60,000 nt of DNA, taken from positions 14,109,365 to 14,169,364 of the forward strand of contig NC_087082.1 of NCBI RefSeq assembly GCF_026151205.1, written 5' to 3'. The number at the start of each line of letters is the position of its first letter. Position 1 is the stretch's first letter. Shown here in pieces: positions 46,973-57,804 of this stretch. The notes below the pieces were generated by a model, which was not told the origin of the DNA, ran no database searches, and saw nothing but the letters and a program-made list of their open reading frames with translations. This DNA comes from Bolinopsis microptera (lineage: Eukaryota > Ctenophora > Tentaculata > Lobata > Bolinopsidae). The translations under genes and the position numbers were made by a program.

Positions 46973-49290
46973 ACCAATAAAAGCAAGCTTGGATTTAAAG
47001 ATATCTATAACTTCCCTCTTATTTCCAGAAAAAAAAACAATTAATAGGGAAGGGTCCCGATTTTCTTTTCGAGTGGAATGTTTGATTGAAGGGGGGGGGA
47101 CCCCCCCCCCCCCCCCACCCCCATCACCCCCTTGTAAAAAAAAACCAATTTAAAAGCGCTGCTGTTGATTTTAAAAAACGTGTTTAAGTGAGCGTTTTAA
47201 AAATAATGTTACAATTGAAAAGTAGTAAATTTAACGGGAAATCAATTGCCCGGCAGTATTACTACCCAGTAGGGTTTTAGGCGGGCCAAATTGCACAAAA
47301 AAAAATACCTCAATTTAATAAAATAAGGAAAAGATTTAACCTGATGCCCATTATTAACAGTATAATACAAAATTTTTGGTTCGGGGGAGAGGTTAATAAA
47401 TAACATATCCTGGTTCATATAAGTACACAAAAAGCCAAATAACTTTAAGGATTTAACCTTCCTGGGTTTGTTACCAAATGTTTGAAGCGTGGTTAAATTT
47501 TAATTTTTGGGGGGGGAATTTATTTGGATTTCTGAGGGAATTTGACCATTTTTTCGCCGGGAATACTCAAAAAAATGTCGGAAATTTTATTTTTTGAATC
47601 TGGAGAAAATATTTTCAAGCAGGGATTTTTCTCAGTTTTTCTCAACCCATAAATTTTCCACTCATAAAAACATTCATTTTTTGAATTGAGGAAAATATTC
47701 AGGGCATAGGATTTTCTCATTGTTTCTTTTTCAAAAAAACTGGAAAAAAAAAAAACTGTTTTCCCCCATTTTTTTATTTAGATTGCGGATCTGAATTTCT
47801 TGATAATTCAGCCTATCGGGCAGGGTGGACCGGCGTTTTGGGGGGAAAAGTTGGCGGGCCCACATGTTACATAAAGCATGAATGTAGTAATGGTTTAGCG
47901 TTAATTATTTATATAAACTTTAGGTACCCCATTGTTTTAAAAACCCAGGAATTTACAAATTGTTTTTGCTAAAAAAATACTTAAAATAAACTAAAAATCG
48001 ACTTGTTCTTTAAATTTCGCGGATATTTTTGTCGATTGAATTTAAAAATTATGTTTAATCACTGTTTCGTTAAAACTTTTCTTAATAATCTTCTAAACCA
48101 TAAGGTTTTTCTTCGAGCTTTAGTTGGAAATTTGGGGCGTTTTTCAAAAAAGGGGAAAAAAAACATTCTATAATTCCCCTCTTAAAAAACTTAAATGGAT
48201 AAAAAGGCAGTAATATTAATTATTCTGGTCGCGTAAATAACATCAAATACATGAGTTTGCCATTGGTAAACCATAGTTTTTGCCCAGAGTTAAAAATACT
48301 AACTTAACTCATACATCAAAACTCCTAGCTCCCGAACCCCCAAGGCCCGTTTTCAGTCTCCTCCAAATTGTTAAATACAAATTACATTTATCCCCACTCC
48401 CTCTACAGTTATTTGTGTCATGGATCTGTGGGTTTTTTTCCCCTCCCCACTTGGCGCCTTTCCAAGGGATGTGCGCGCTGCAAAAGAAATATTATTATTT
48501 TTCCAGTAAAATAATTACATATCATGTAACATGGGTGTGTTAAAGTGGTAAAATTTATATCGTATTTACTTTACATACATGACATTGGGTAAAAACATTG
48601 CCAATGGTAGCAATTTTATGGGCCAGTTTGTTTCCAACGAGGATTTTTTTTTTGGCGTATAAACACCCGGAAAGTAATTAGTGTTTGGGAGAGGTATTAA
48701 AAATAAAATTTGGAAAATTTCAAGTCTATCTTACACAGTTGGACAGAAGGTGGAAGGCACGTGGCATGGTTTATCAGGGGGGGAGGGGGGAGTTGAAGTA
48801 GAAAAAATCGAAGCAAACTTTGTCCCAATTCCATGTTCTATCGTTTTCTCTATTTTCGGGTTTTTCTTTTTTCACTTCTGTCTAGCTTTACCCCCACTAA
48901 ATCGAACTGTGGTTTTATCTAAACCCTCAAGGGGAATCTTGAGGACCACTATTTCCAGTCTGAAATTAAAAATTACTTTATATACCAGGGATTTAAAATT
49001 TTATAATGGCATAAACATGTATAATTGTTTAAAAAAGTATTAATAAAATAACCACTTTGACAGGTAATTAATACCTAATTTTTAGATAAATTTTGGCGGG
49101 GCCTTGGGGGGAAATAAAAGTAATTGGTTATACAAAAATACATTAAAGGACCAATTTTCGAACAGGGGGGGTTGGGACTCTGGGGTTTTACATATAAAAA
49201 TAACCAAAACCTTCAAATTTGGTTTCCTGAATGTAGATAGCTTTTTCAGGTTTAGGTGTTTTCCCAATGCCTCCTTTAGGAGGCCAAACT
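46891..49290. other. Unassigned low-quality stretch with long G and C runs
   Basis: It contains a ~30-base poly-G near 46941-46970 and a G-run/C-run pair near 47090-47120. No gene recognised. The sequence is somewhat less inflated between 47.9 and 49.2 kb but still unreliable. Confidence 0.4.
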
Positions 49291-49429
49291 GGTAAATTCT
49301 CAGTTTTTCGAGTGGGGGGGGGGACTTTTCTCAGCGCCCTGGGGAAAATAAAAGGTGTTTAAAAATATAAAGCTGGCCTGGGGGGAATTTAATAGAATAA
49401 CCCATGTTTTTCTAGGGGACAGAAAAAAG

Positions 49430-50045
49430 GGCCGGGGGGGGGGGACGGTAGGTATGCGAGTGAGGGGAAGGAAGTTGAAAACTTCCACCTAGGGAAAAGC
49501 GGGGGTCGTGGGTTATGCGAGTGAGGGGGGTAAAGGAGTTGAAACTTCACCTGGGAAAGCGGGGACGTGGTATGCGAAGAGTGAGGGGGGGGAAGGAGTT
49601 GAACTTCCCACAACCTTGGAAAGGGGCGGGGAAGTCGGTGGTTTTTTGGATGGTGTGGGGGGGTAAAAGGGAGTTGAAACTTTTTTCCCCACCTGAAGGC
49701 GAGGGGGACGTTGGTTTAATGCCGAGGAGGGGATGTGAGGGTGGGGAAGGAGTTTTGAAAACTCACCTAGTAAAAGGCGGGAGGAACGGTTATGGTTATG
49801 GCGAGGTTGGGGGGGGGAAAGGGAAGTTGAACGCTCAACCTGGGGGGGATAATCGCGGGGACCCGTGGTATGGCGGAGTGAGGGGGAAGGGGAGTTTGAA
49901 CTCCACCTGGGAAGGCGGGGACGTTTTTGGTATTGCGAGTGAGGGGGGAAAAAGGGGAGTTGATATAACTCCACCCTGGAAAGCGGGGGTACGTGGTTTG
50001 GTAAAGCGAGAGTGGGGTGGGGGGAAAGGGGGGGAGTATTAGAAA
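49430..50045 (+). repeat. ~54-bp minisatellite, low-quality copy
   Basis: About a dozen blurred units with the core ggtatgcgagtgagggg, aaggagttgaaact, cacctgggaaagcgggga. Unit length is estimated from the recurrence of tatgcgagtgag and is uncertain because of inserted bases. Confidence 0.8.
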
Positions 50046-53000
50046 CCTTCCTCCTCGGCTGGAACCACAATGGTCCTTATGGTCAACGTTTCTGCCTTCG
50101 TATTATTACCATTTTAGTCGGTCTTAAATGCGTATATCCCCACATGGGGAAGGGGGGGGACCCTGCGGGGTTATATATAAACGTTAAAAAAAAACTGGGT
50201 CAACAAAAAAAACTGTTATGTAGGTTGTTAGTGGTTGAGGGGACTGGTAAAAGGGGGAGGGTTTAAATTATACTCGTTAAAAAAAGTTTCAATGGATGAG
50301 GGTAAAATTCTTTTCAAAGATAAGGGATACTTCTTCAAAAGATAAGGTATAATCCGAGGCTTCAAAAGGGAGCTTACGTTATAGTTTGCCCCACCACCAC
50401 TTTTTGATGTGAGACTATAAGAGGTTTAAGGGATAAGCCAAGGTTTATCTCTAAAAAGAAGTAACGTGTGTCCCAAAAAAAAATTTCGGAAGGGGGTTGT
50501 CTACCTTCCGGCGAGGAGATTTTTTAAAGAAAATCGTGTGCAACGGGCCCTCCCAAAGCTCAAATTGTTTGATTAAAAGTTATTGTGATTGAGTAAAACT
50601 CGGGATTAATAAAGGCTGTGTATTTTAGGAATTTCCGTGAATTATTCGGTTACTTAAAAAAAGGGGCAGTGGACGGGAAATTTTAGCGTCCGCCTTATAG
50701 GGCCTAATCCGGGAGCCAATTTCTGTTTGTTTCCCATAGTTGGGGCGTAGTCACTTTATTACCCGCATAATGTATTTCCCACATTATCATTTTTTCACAT
50801 TTTTATTAATTTAATATTTACGCATATCCACATTTTTTTGGGACAACTTTTTGTAATTAACCCCCCCCCTGCCCCCTTTCGTTATCTGGTTTATTACATG
50901 GTTTTTGTTGGTTTTTAGGAAGAAAGATTATCCGTATCCCAAATTAATATAAAAGCAAATTTTACGATTTCATTGGTTAATGGGCTATAAGTGATGGGTC
51001 ATAAATATAGTAATTTAATATTTACTTTTGTGAAACTGGTTTAATAATGAATGGAAAAGGATAGGGGTTTTATAATTTTTCATTATTTTTTTGGATCTTG
51101 GGATTGATTCAGGGGGAAAGTTTTTGATGGTCGATGGGGAGTTGTTTGAACTAGGCTCTGTTGGCAACCAGTAGCTCTCTTTTGGTGGTTGGACCTAACA
51201 ACACATTGTTACCCAACCTCTTGTTTTTTAGGCCAATTTTCAATACCAGCACCCCTTTTTTTTCTTCTGATGGGGGGTCCCGGTTAGGTGTGTGGGTGGG
51301 CTCATAAATGCCTCCCTCCCCACTTGCCCTTTTGGTAAAGTGGGCTGGTTTTTAGCAACGGAAATTATCCTGTCATATTTCTCTTTTCATAGGTTGAAAA
51401 ACGTGGATAGGGAGAGGGGGAAAGTGTTTGCCTTGTAATCTTTACTTTCCAGAATTTTCTTTCATCTTTTACTTCCTGTTTTGGTTTCCGCATTTCCCAC
51501 CATTTTTGTTTTTACTGTAGCAATGGGCGTCTTTTTTTTTTCTTTGCAATCTAAATAAATGCTCTGTCTTTCATTCCATTTCCATGCGTTTGACTTTTTC
51601 TTTGTAGGTCCACTGGGGACCCGTTTAACCTTTGGTTTGGTTTTCCGGGGAAAATAAAACCTTATTGGCGATTCTGCTTTGGCCATTCTTTTTTCCCAAT
51701 GCTTGAGGACTCCGGGAAGATTTTTCCCGGCTTTTTCTGGCTCCTTTCCAGGGCATGAAATAACTAACTTCCAAATTAAATTAGGTGGTTGAGCAACTTT
51801 GGTGGGTAAAAAACATTATTTCATCAAAAGTCAGTATGGCAGTCAAGGGCAACAACTAAACACCAAGGACGAAATGTTTAATGGAAAAAAAAAAGCATCC
51901 CCAACCAGTAGGGTAATTTACTGGAAACACACAAATAATTGTAGAAATTGTTCTTGACTTATTTGCACCATGTGGTTCATTGTGTGATGCTAGATTTGGT
52001 GTTTGCACTGAAACCCAATAAAAAAAACATATTTCCAGTCCATAAATAAAAAAAAATACCATATTTAATTGTAATAAATTTTAATTGCCTTTATGTGTTA
52101 ATGTTTCAAGGAATTATGTTATGACCCTTAATTGGAACCACACACCCCACCGGAGGTATTTTTTAAAAAGGGAAATATTACCAAAAAAAAACTGGTAATT
52201 GGCCCATTTAAACATATTTTTGTAGGGAAATTGGAAATTAAAATCCCATGGGAATTTTATTACTTGATTTTTTCTCTTTCATTAACTCAAATAGTAAAGT
52301 AAGGTTTTACAAAAGGGGGGGGGGCAGGGTGCAATCCAAGAAAACCTCTTATAGCAGCATAAATCTGGACACCTTTGGGTAAAAAAAGGGCCACAAACAG
52401 TGAATTTATCGGGGGGACCACCTAGGGGGAAGGTGGACTTTACTTGAATGTTTGCTGATAAACCTGGTAATATATATAACAATTTGGTGGGTGGGTTTTT
52501 ACAGATGTTAACTGTAAACTATTACTATTCTTGGGCAATAAATCTTTTGATGGTGTGTTGGATGGTTTTTACCAATTTCCGCTTATTAACCACCATTCAG
52601 TGTACCACTACATGGGCACAAAAAAAAACCGTTGATGTTTTTTTCTTGCAGAATTATAAAATTAGTGTAAATTTTCCCTGTGGAATTAAACTTGGGGGGG
52701 GGGGACTTTTTTAAAATTGCCCAGAACTTCAGGTAAATAAACCTAAAAACACATAAAAAGGGGTTGTGTGTGGTTCTTTTTTGGCTCATTTTTTCTCAAA
52801 AGTGCGCAAAATTGGTTTCCCACACTAGGGCTTTATTTCACCTTTTCATTTTGCCTTGTATAGATATTCCAGGATGGGGCCTTGTGGGGGACCATTATTT
52901 AATAATAGGAATTTCTAATTTGCAAATGGGTTGAAATTACTTGACACGGAAATTTGGGGCCCCAGTTACAATTGTGTTAATCTCCAAATCTTTCTGGGGG

Positions 53001-53540
53001 CCACCAATTGTACTGGGAAATGTCTTTAAAGAAAATAAAATGTTAAAAAAAGTGGGGTTCATATATAAATAAAATCAACGGATTTTTAATTGTTAGGAAG
53101 GGGTAAAAAATTTTTTTTCCCTGGTTTCTTCAAGTTTCAGCTTTTAAGTCAGAAGAAATTGAAAAGTGTATGTTTGTTTAAACGTCGGACGATAACCCAA
53201 AACCGAATTATTGAGCGGGTTGATAAACATGAGTTAATTGATTCATGGGTTGGCAGGAGTCCTTCCAGAAAGATTTTTTCCAGTCTTAGAAATGTGGTTT
53301 TTTTGTTCTTGTTCAGTGCTGTTCCATATTTCCTCGTTGTTTATGTTCAAAAGGTTGGGTAGTGTATGTTGTTCCCACAATTCTATTTCAGCGGGGGTCT
53401 TTTTTGTTGTTTTCTGTGATTCGTTATAAAAGGGTTCCTCAATGATTTGATTTACCACCCCCCCCCCAAGGTTAGCACCTTTCTTTCTTTCATTTTTATT
53501 AACGTCGTGTTTCCCCCCCCCACCATCCAGGATTACTATG
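50046..53540. other. Unassigned low-quality stretch
   Basis: No recognisable repeat or family. Two short minus-strand frames look more protein-like than their surroundings: 51462-51686 (Lys-rich, 74 residues, ATG start) and 53243-53458 (polar, 71 residues, with NQIIEEPFYNESQ and ELWEQHTLPNLL). I cannot assign them. They may be exon or transposon fragments. Confidence 0.3.
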
Positions 53541-53544
53541 CTAA

Positions 53545-53780
53545 GGGAGGGGTGGGTCTCAAAACATAGTGCTAAAGTTACTTAGGCCAAAATCGGCCCC
53601 CTTCCCTCCAGTAAACGATGTCTTAGGTCTCAAAAAACATAAAGTGCTAATACTTTAGCCAAAATCGCCTTACTTCCAGTAGTTATCGGAAGGTCTAGGG
53701 GTCTCAAAGAGTGGAATCATAGGTTGCCAAAAAATCATTAAGGGGCCAAAATTCGCGCTTCCTTTTCTTCCATAAAGAGG
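53545..53780 (+). repeat. ~70-bp tandem repeat, three copies
   Basis: Three blurred units with ggtctcaaaacatagtgc, ttaggccaaaatcg, cttccctccagt. They lie just before the longer 44-bp array. Confidence 0.7.
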
Positions 53781-53899
53781 GGGGGACAGGTATTAAACAT
53801 ACAAGGTCTAAATGTGTCATATTTACACTAGGCGTAATCATTTGGAAATAAACCCTCCCTTCCCCTCGGCGTGATTTACGTAAATTTTAGTTGAAATAC

Positions 53900-56650
53900 C
53901 CCGAGCGGCCTATATAATTTGGACGGGGCTTTTCCACCTTTCCCAGGAGGACTTGGGAGGACCTTTATTTATTAAATTGGAGGGGGTTTTTACTTTCCAA
54001 CCTTCAAGCAAGGGGGGGGGGAACTAAAAAACCCTTTATTTATATCTGAAGGGGAGGCTACTCCTCCTCCTGCGGGACTAAAACCCCTTATTTATAAATG
54101 ATGGTTACTCTTTACCTTTCCAAGCAGGGACTAAAAAAAAAACCTTTTTTTTATAATTGAGGCTTACCTACCGCCTAGCAGGAACTTTTTGGTGGACCTT
54201 TTATTTATAATTGAGGGGTTACTTTTCACCTACCAGCAGGAGTACTTGGACCCTTTATTTAACATATAATTAGTTACTTTTCACCTCCAGCCATGACTTT
54301 CTAAAACCTTTATGTTTTATAACTGAAGTTACCTCAACCCCCCTTTCCAGCAGACTAAAAACCCCTTTTTTTTCCAATAATTGTTGTTACTTCCACCTTT
54401 CCAAGGCAAGTAACTAAAACCCTTTAATTTATAAAAAACTGGGAGGGGCTTACTTCATACCTCCAGCAGGGGACTTACTAAAAACCCCTTCTATTATAAA
54501 CTGGGGAAGTTTTTCTCCCAATCCAGCCAGGGACTAACACCCTTTTTTTTAACAAATAATGTTAACCCTTTTTCCACCCTCCAGCCCCAGGGACTATTAC
54601 CCTTATTTGTTAATAATAAAACTGAGGGCCTACCTCCCATCCTCCCCCAGGCAGGGAAACTAAAAACCTTATTCTTATTAATTTGACGGTTGACTTTTTC
54701 ACCTCCAAGCAGGTGGACTAAATCCCTTTTATTTTTATAAATTGGTGTGATCCACCCTCCCAGGCAGGTGACTTGGACCTTTAATTTATAATTGAGGGGT
54801 TACTCCCCACCTCCGGCTGGGGTGGGGGACTGTTTAAACCTCTTATTTATAACTTGTGGTTAACTCACCTCCCAGCAGGTGGGACTTGGGCCCGTATTTT
54901 TTTAACCATTTAATGTTTTAACTCACCTCCCAGCAGACTAAACCCTTATTTTTAATTTGGTGGGTTTTTTTTTATAACCTCCAAGCAGAACTAAACCCTT
55001 TTTTTTTTTTACAATAAACATGTTCTTATCTATTACCCTCCTATGCAGGGTACTTGAAAAAACCCTTATTTTATAAATTGAAGGGCTACTTCACCCACAG
55101 CAGGGGACTAAAAAACCCTTATTTATATAAAAACTGAAGGGTTTATACTCATCCTCCGCGATTAAACCCTGTATCTGTATAATTTGGTAAGGTTGACCAC
55201 CTCCAGCAGGGAGGGGACTTAATAAAAAAAAAACCCTTATTTATAAATTTTTGGGGGGAAGGTTATACTCACCGCTCCAGCGGGGGGACTTGACCCCTTA
55301 TTTATAATTGATGTACTTCCCTCCCAGCAGGGGGGGGGGTGGACTAAAAAAAAAAAAAAAACCTTATTTATTTAATTTGGATGCGGTTTACTCCACCTTC
55401 CAGCAGGGTTGGGGACTAAACCCTTTATTTATACTTGAGGGCTTACTCACCTTTCCAGCAGGAACTTGACCTTATTATTTCTTAATTGGAGGTTTACTCA
55501 CCTCCCAGCCAAGGAAAACGTGGGGGGATCCTTTTTTTATAAGTGAGGTTTACTTCACCTCCAGGCAGGGGGACTAAACATCCCCCACCCCCCTTTTATT
55601 TATTAATTTTTGAAAAGGGTACCACCTCCAGCAGGGGACTTTGACCTTTATTTATAATTTGAAGGTACTCCCTCCCTCCCAAGGCCAGGGACTTCTGGGT
55701 CCCTTTATTTTTACAATAATTGTTTACATTCACCTGTCCAGCAGGACTACTAAAAAAACCCTTATTTATTTTGGGAGGTTACTTCCAACCTCCCAGCAGG
55801 GGGACTTGACCTTACTTTACAAAATATGTTTTTTACTCAACCTCCAGACAGACTGACTAATCTAAAAACCTTATTTATAAATTGAGGGGGCTTACTCACC
55901 TCCCAGCAGTGGGGGGGTCGGGGGTCTTAAAAACCTTTATTTTTAATAATTGAGGTTTTAATCACCCTCCAAAAGCGGACTAAAAAACCCTTATTTATAA
56001 TTGGAGGGTTACCTCACCTCCAGCAGGGACTAAAAAACCCTTTATATATACAATAATTGGGTTGAACTCCACCTCCAGCAGACTTTAAAAAAAAATAAAT
56101 ACCCCTTATATATTAATTGGGAGGTTTACTTTCACCCCTTCCAGCAGGGGGACTAAAAACCCTTATTATAAACTTTGGAGCGTTACTCCCAACCCCCTCC
56201 AGGCGGGGGGGGGGGGGGGGGGTAATGAAACTCCCTAAAAACCCCTATTATTATTTAATTTTTGCGGTTACATTTAAACTTCCCAGCAGGGGGGGGGGAC
56301 TAAAACAAAAAAACCCTTCTTTTATCCAATAATTGTTTTACTTCCACCTCCTGCAGGGGGGGGGGGACTAAAAACCTAATTTTTATAATTGGATGTGCTA
56401 CATTTCACTCAGCAGGAACCTAAAAACCCTTAATTATCGTTAAATAGGAGGGTTACTTCAAACCTCCAGCAGGGGGTGGGGGGGGGGATACTATACCTTA
56501 TATTTTATAAATTGAGGGCTTGGACTCACCCTCCAGGCAAGGGACTTTGGACCTTTATTTATAATTGGAGGTTACCTAACCTCCAAGGACTAAAACCCTT
56601 ATTTATTATTGAGGTACTCAACCTCCCAGCAGGGGGTGGACTAAACCCCT
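53900..56650 (+). repeat. ~44-bp minisatellite, low-quality copy
   Basis: Roughly 55-60 units with the core cttatttataattgagg, ttactcacctccagcag, ggactaaaacc. Some units carry ggacttggacc instead. The true unit is probably 43-45 bp and appears as ~48 because of inserted bases. Confidence 0.85.
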
Positions 56651-56689
56651 TTAAATCCTGGTATCTGGTAAAAAAAAAAACAAAATAAA

Positions 56690-57680
56690 AAAAAAAATTT
56701 TTCCAATTTGGGGGAAAAGCCCAACTTTTGGGGAAATTTTTGTTTTTTCCCCAAAATTAAAGAAATTTTTCTTTTTTGGGAAAAAAGGGGTTTAAAACCT
56801 GGAATTGCAAAAAAAAGGGGGGGGGGTTCGGGGGGTTTTTTTAAAAAAAAACCTAAAAAAGGTTTTTAAAAAAAAAAAAAAAATTTTTAAAAAAAAAAAA
56901 ATTTAAAAAAAAAACCAAAAAAAAAATACAGTCTTTTAATTTTCTTTTTTTTTAAAAATGCCAAAAAAAAAACCTTTTTCCCCCCCCCCCCCCCAAAATT
57001 TTTAAAGCCCCCCCCCCCCTTTTTTTTAAAAACGCCCTTTTTTTTAAAAAAACCCTTTTTTTTGGGGGGGGGCTTTTTTAAAAAAAAGAACAATTTTCCC
57101 CCCCTTTTTTTGGAAAGGCCTTTTGTGATTTTTAAAACCAAAAAAAATGGTTTTTTTTTAAAATTGGGGGGGAAAAACCCCAAGGGTTTGAAACCCAAAA
57201 AAGGGGGCAAAAAAAACCTCCCCTTTTTTTTTTTCCCCCCCCCTTTAAAATTTTTGAATTAAAAGGGGAAAAAATTTTTTTCCAAAAACTTTTTTCCCCT
57301 TTCCCCAATTTGGGGCCCCCTGGGCTTCTTTTTTTTTTGCCCACACATTTTCCCCGCCCCCGCTTTTTGGGGAAAATTTAAAATGTTCCCCCAGGTTCTT
57401 GAAAATTTTTTTTCCCCCCTCCCCTTTTCCCCCCCCAAAATTTTTCAGTTTTTTTTTTTGGGATTTTTTAAAAGGTGCCCCCCTTTTGTTTCCCCAAAAA
57501 TTAGTTCTCAAAAACCCCCCCCCAAAAAAGGGTTTTTTAAAAAGGGGCCCCCTTGAAAAATTGTTTTTCCCCAAGTTCAGATCAATTGTATGTATAGGAA
57601 AAAAATTCTTTTTTTGTTTGCCCCCCCGGCCCCTTCTGAAAAGGATACAGTTTTTTTGTAGGTCCTTTTTTGGGGCCCAA
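56690..57680. other. Homopolymer-dominated junk
   Basis: Almost entirely runs of A, T, G and C with no readable signal. It marks the right edge of the low-quality block and should be treated as unknown bases. Confidence 0.8.
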
Positions 57681-57804
57681 AAATGGTTTGAAAGAGAAAC
57701 AGCCAAAAAAGTAATCAAGGACATCCCAATTTCATCAGAAAAATTACAGTGACAGAAGGAAAAAGTGAACAGTTTGATGACCCTCCCAAATTGAATTGTT
57801 GGTA

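Larger units (their letters stand above)
29730..57690. other. Low-accuracy sequence block (probable uncorrected long-read gap fill)
   Basis: The base pattern changes abruptly at a run of A near 29725 and returns to normal near 57690. Inside, homopolymers of 5-30 bases are everywhere. The 366-bp satellite and other tandem repeats are inflated by insertions of already-present bases, and no open frame survives across units that are open in the clean block. Insertion-dominated error is known from raw single-molecule reads. This is an inference about data quality, not about the genome. Confidence 0.85.

Noticed and set aside
56887-57752. Lys/Phe/Gly-only frames on both strands
   Set aside because: They are translations of homopolymer runs and carry no biological signal.
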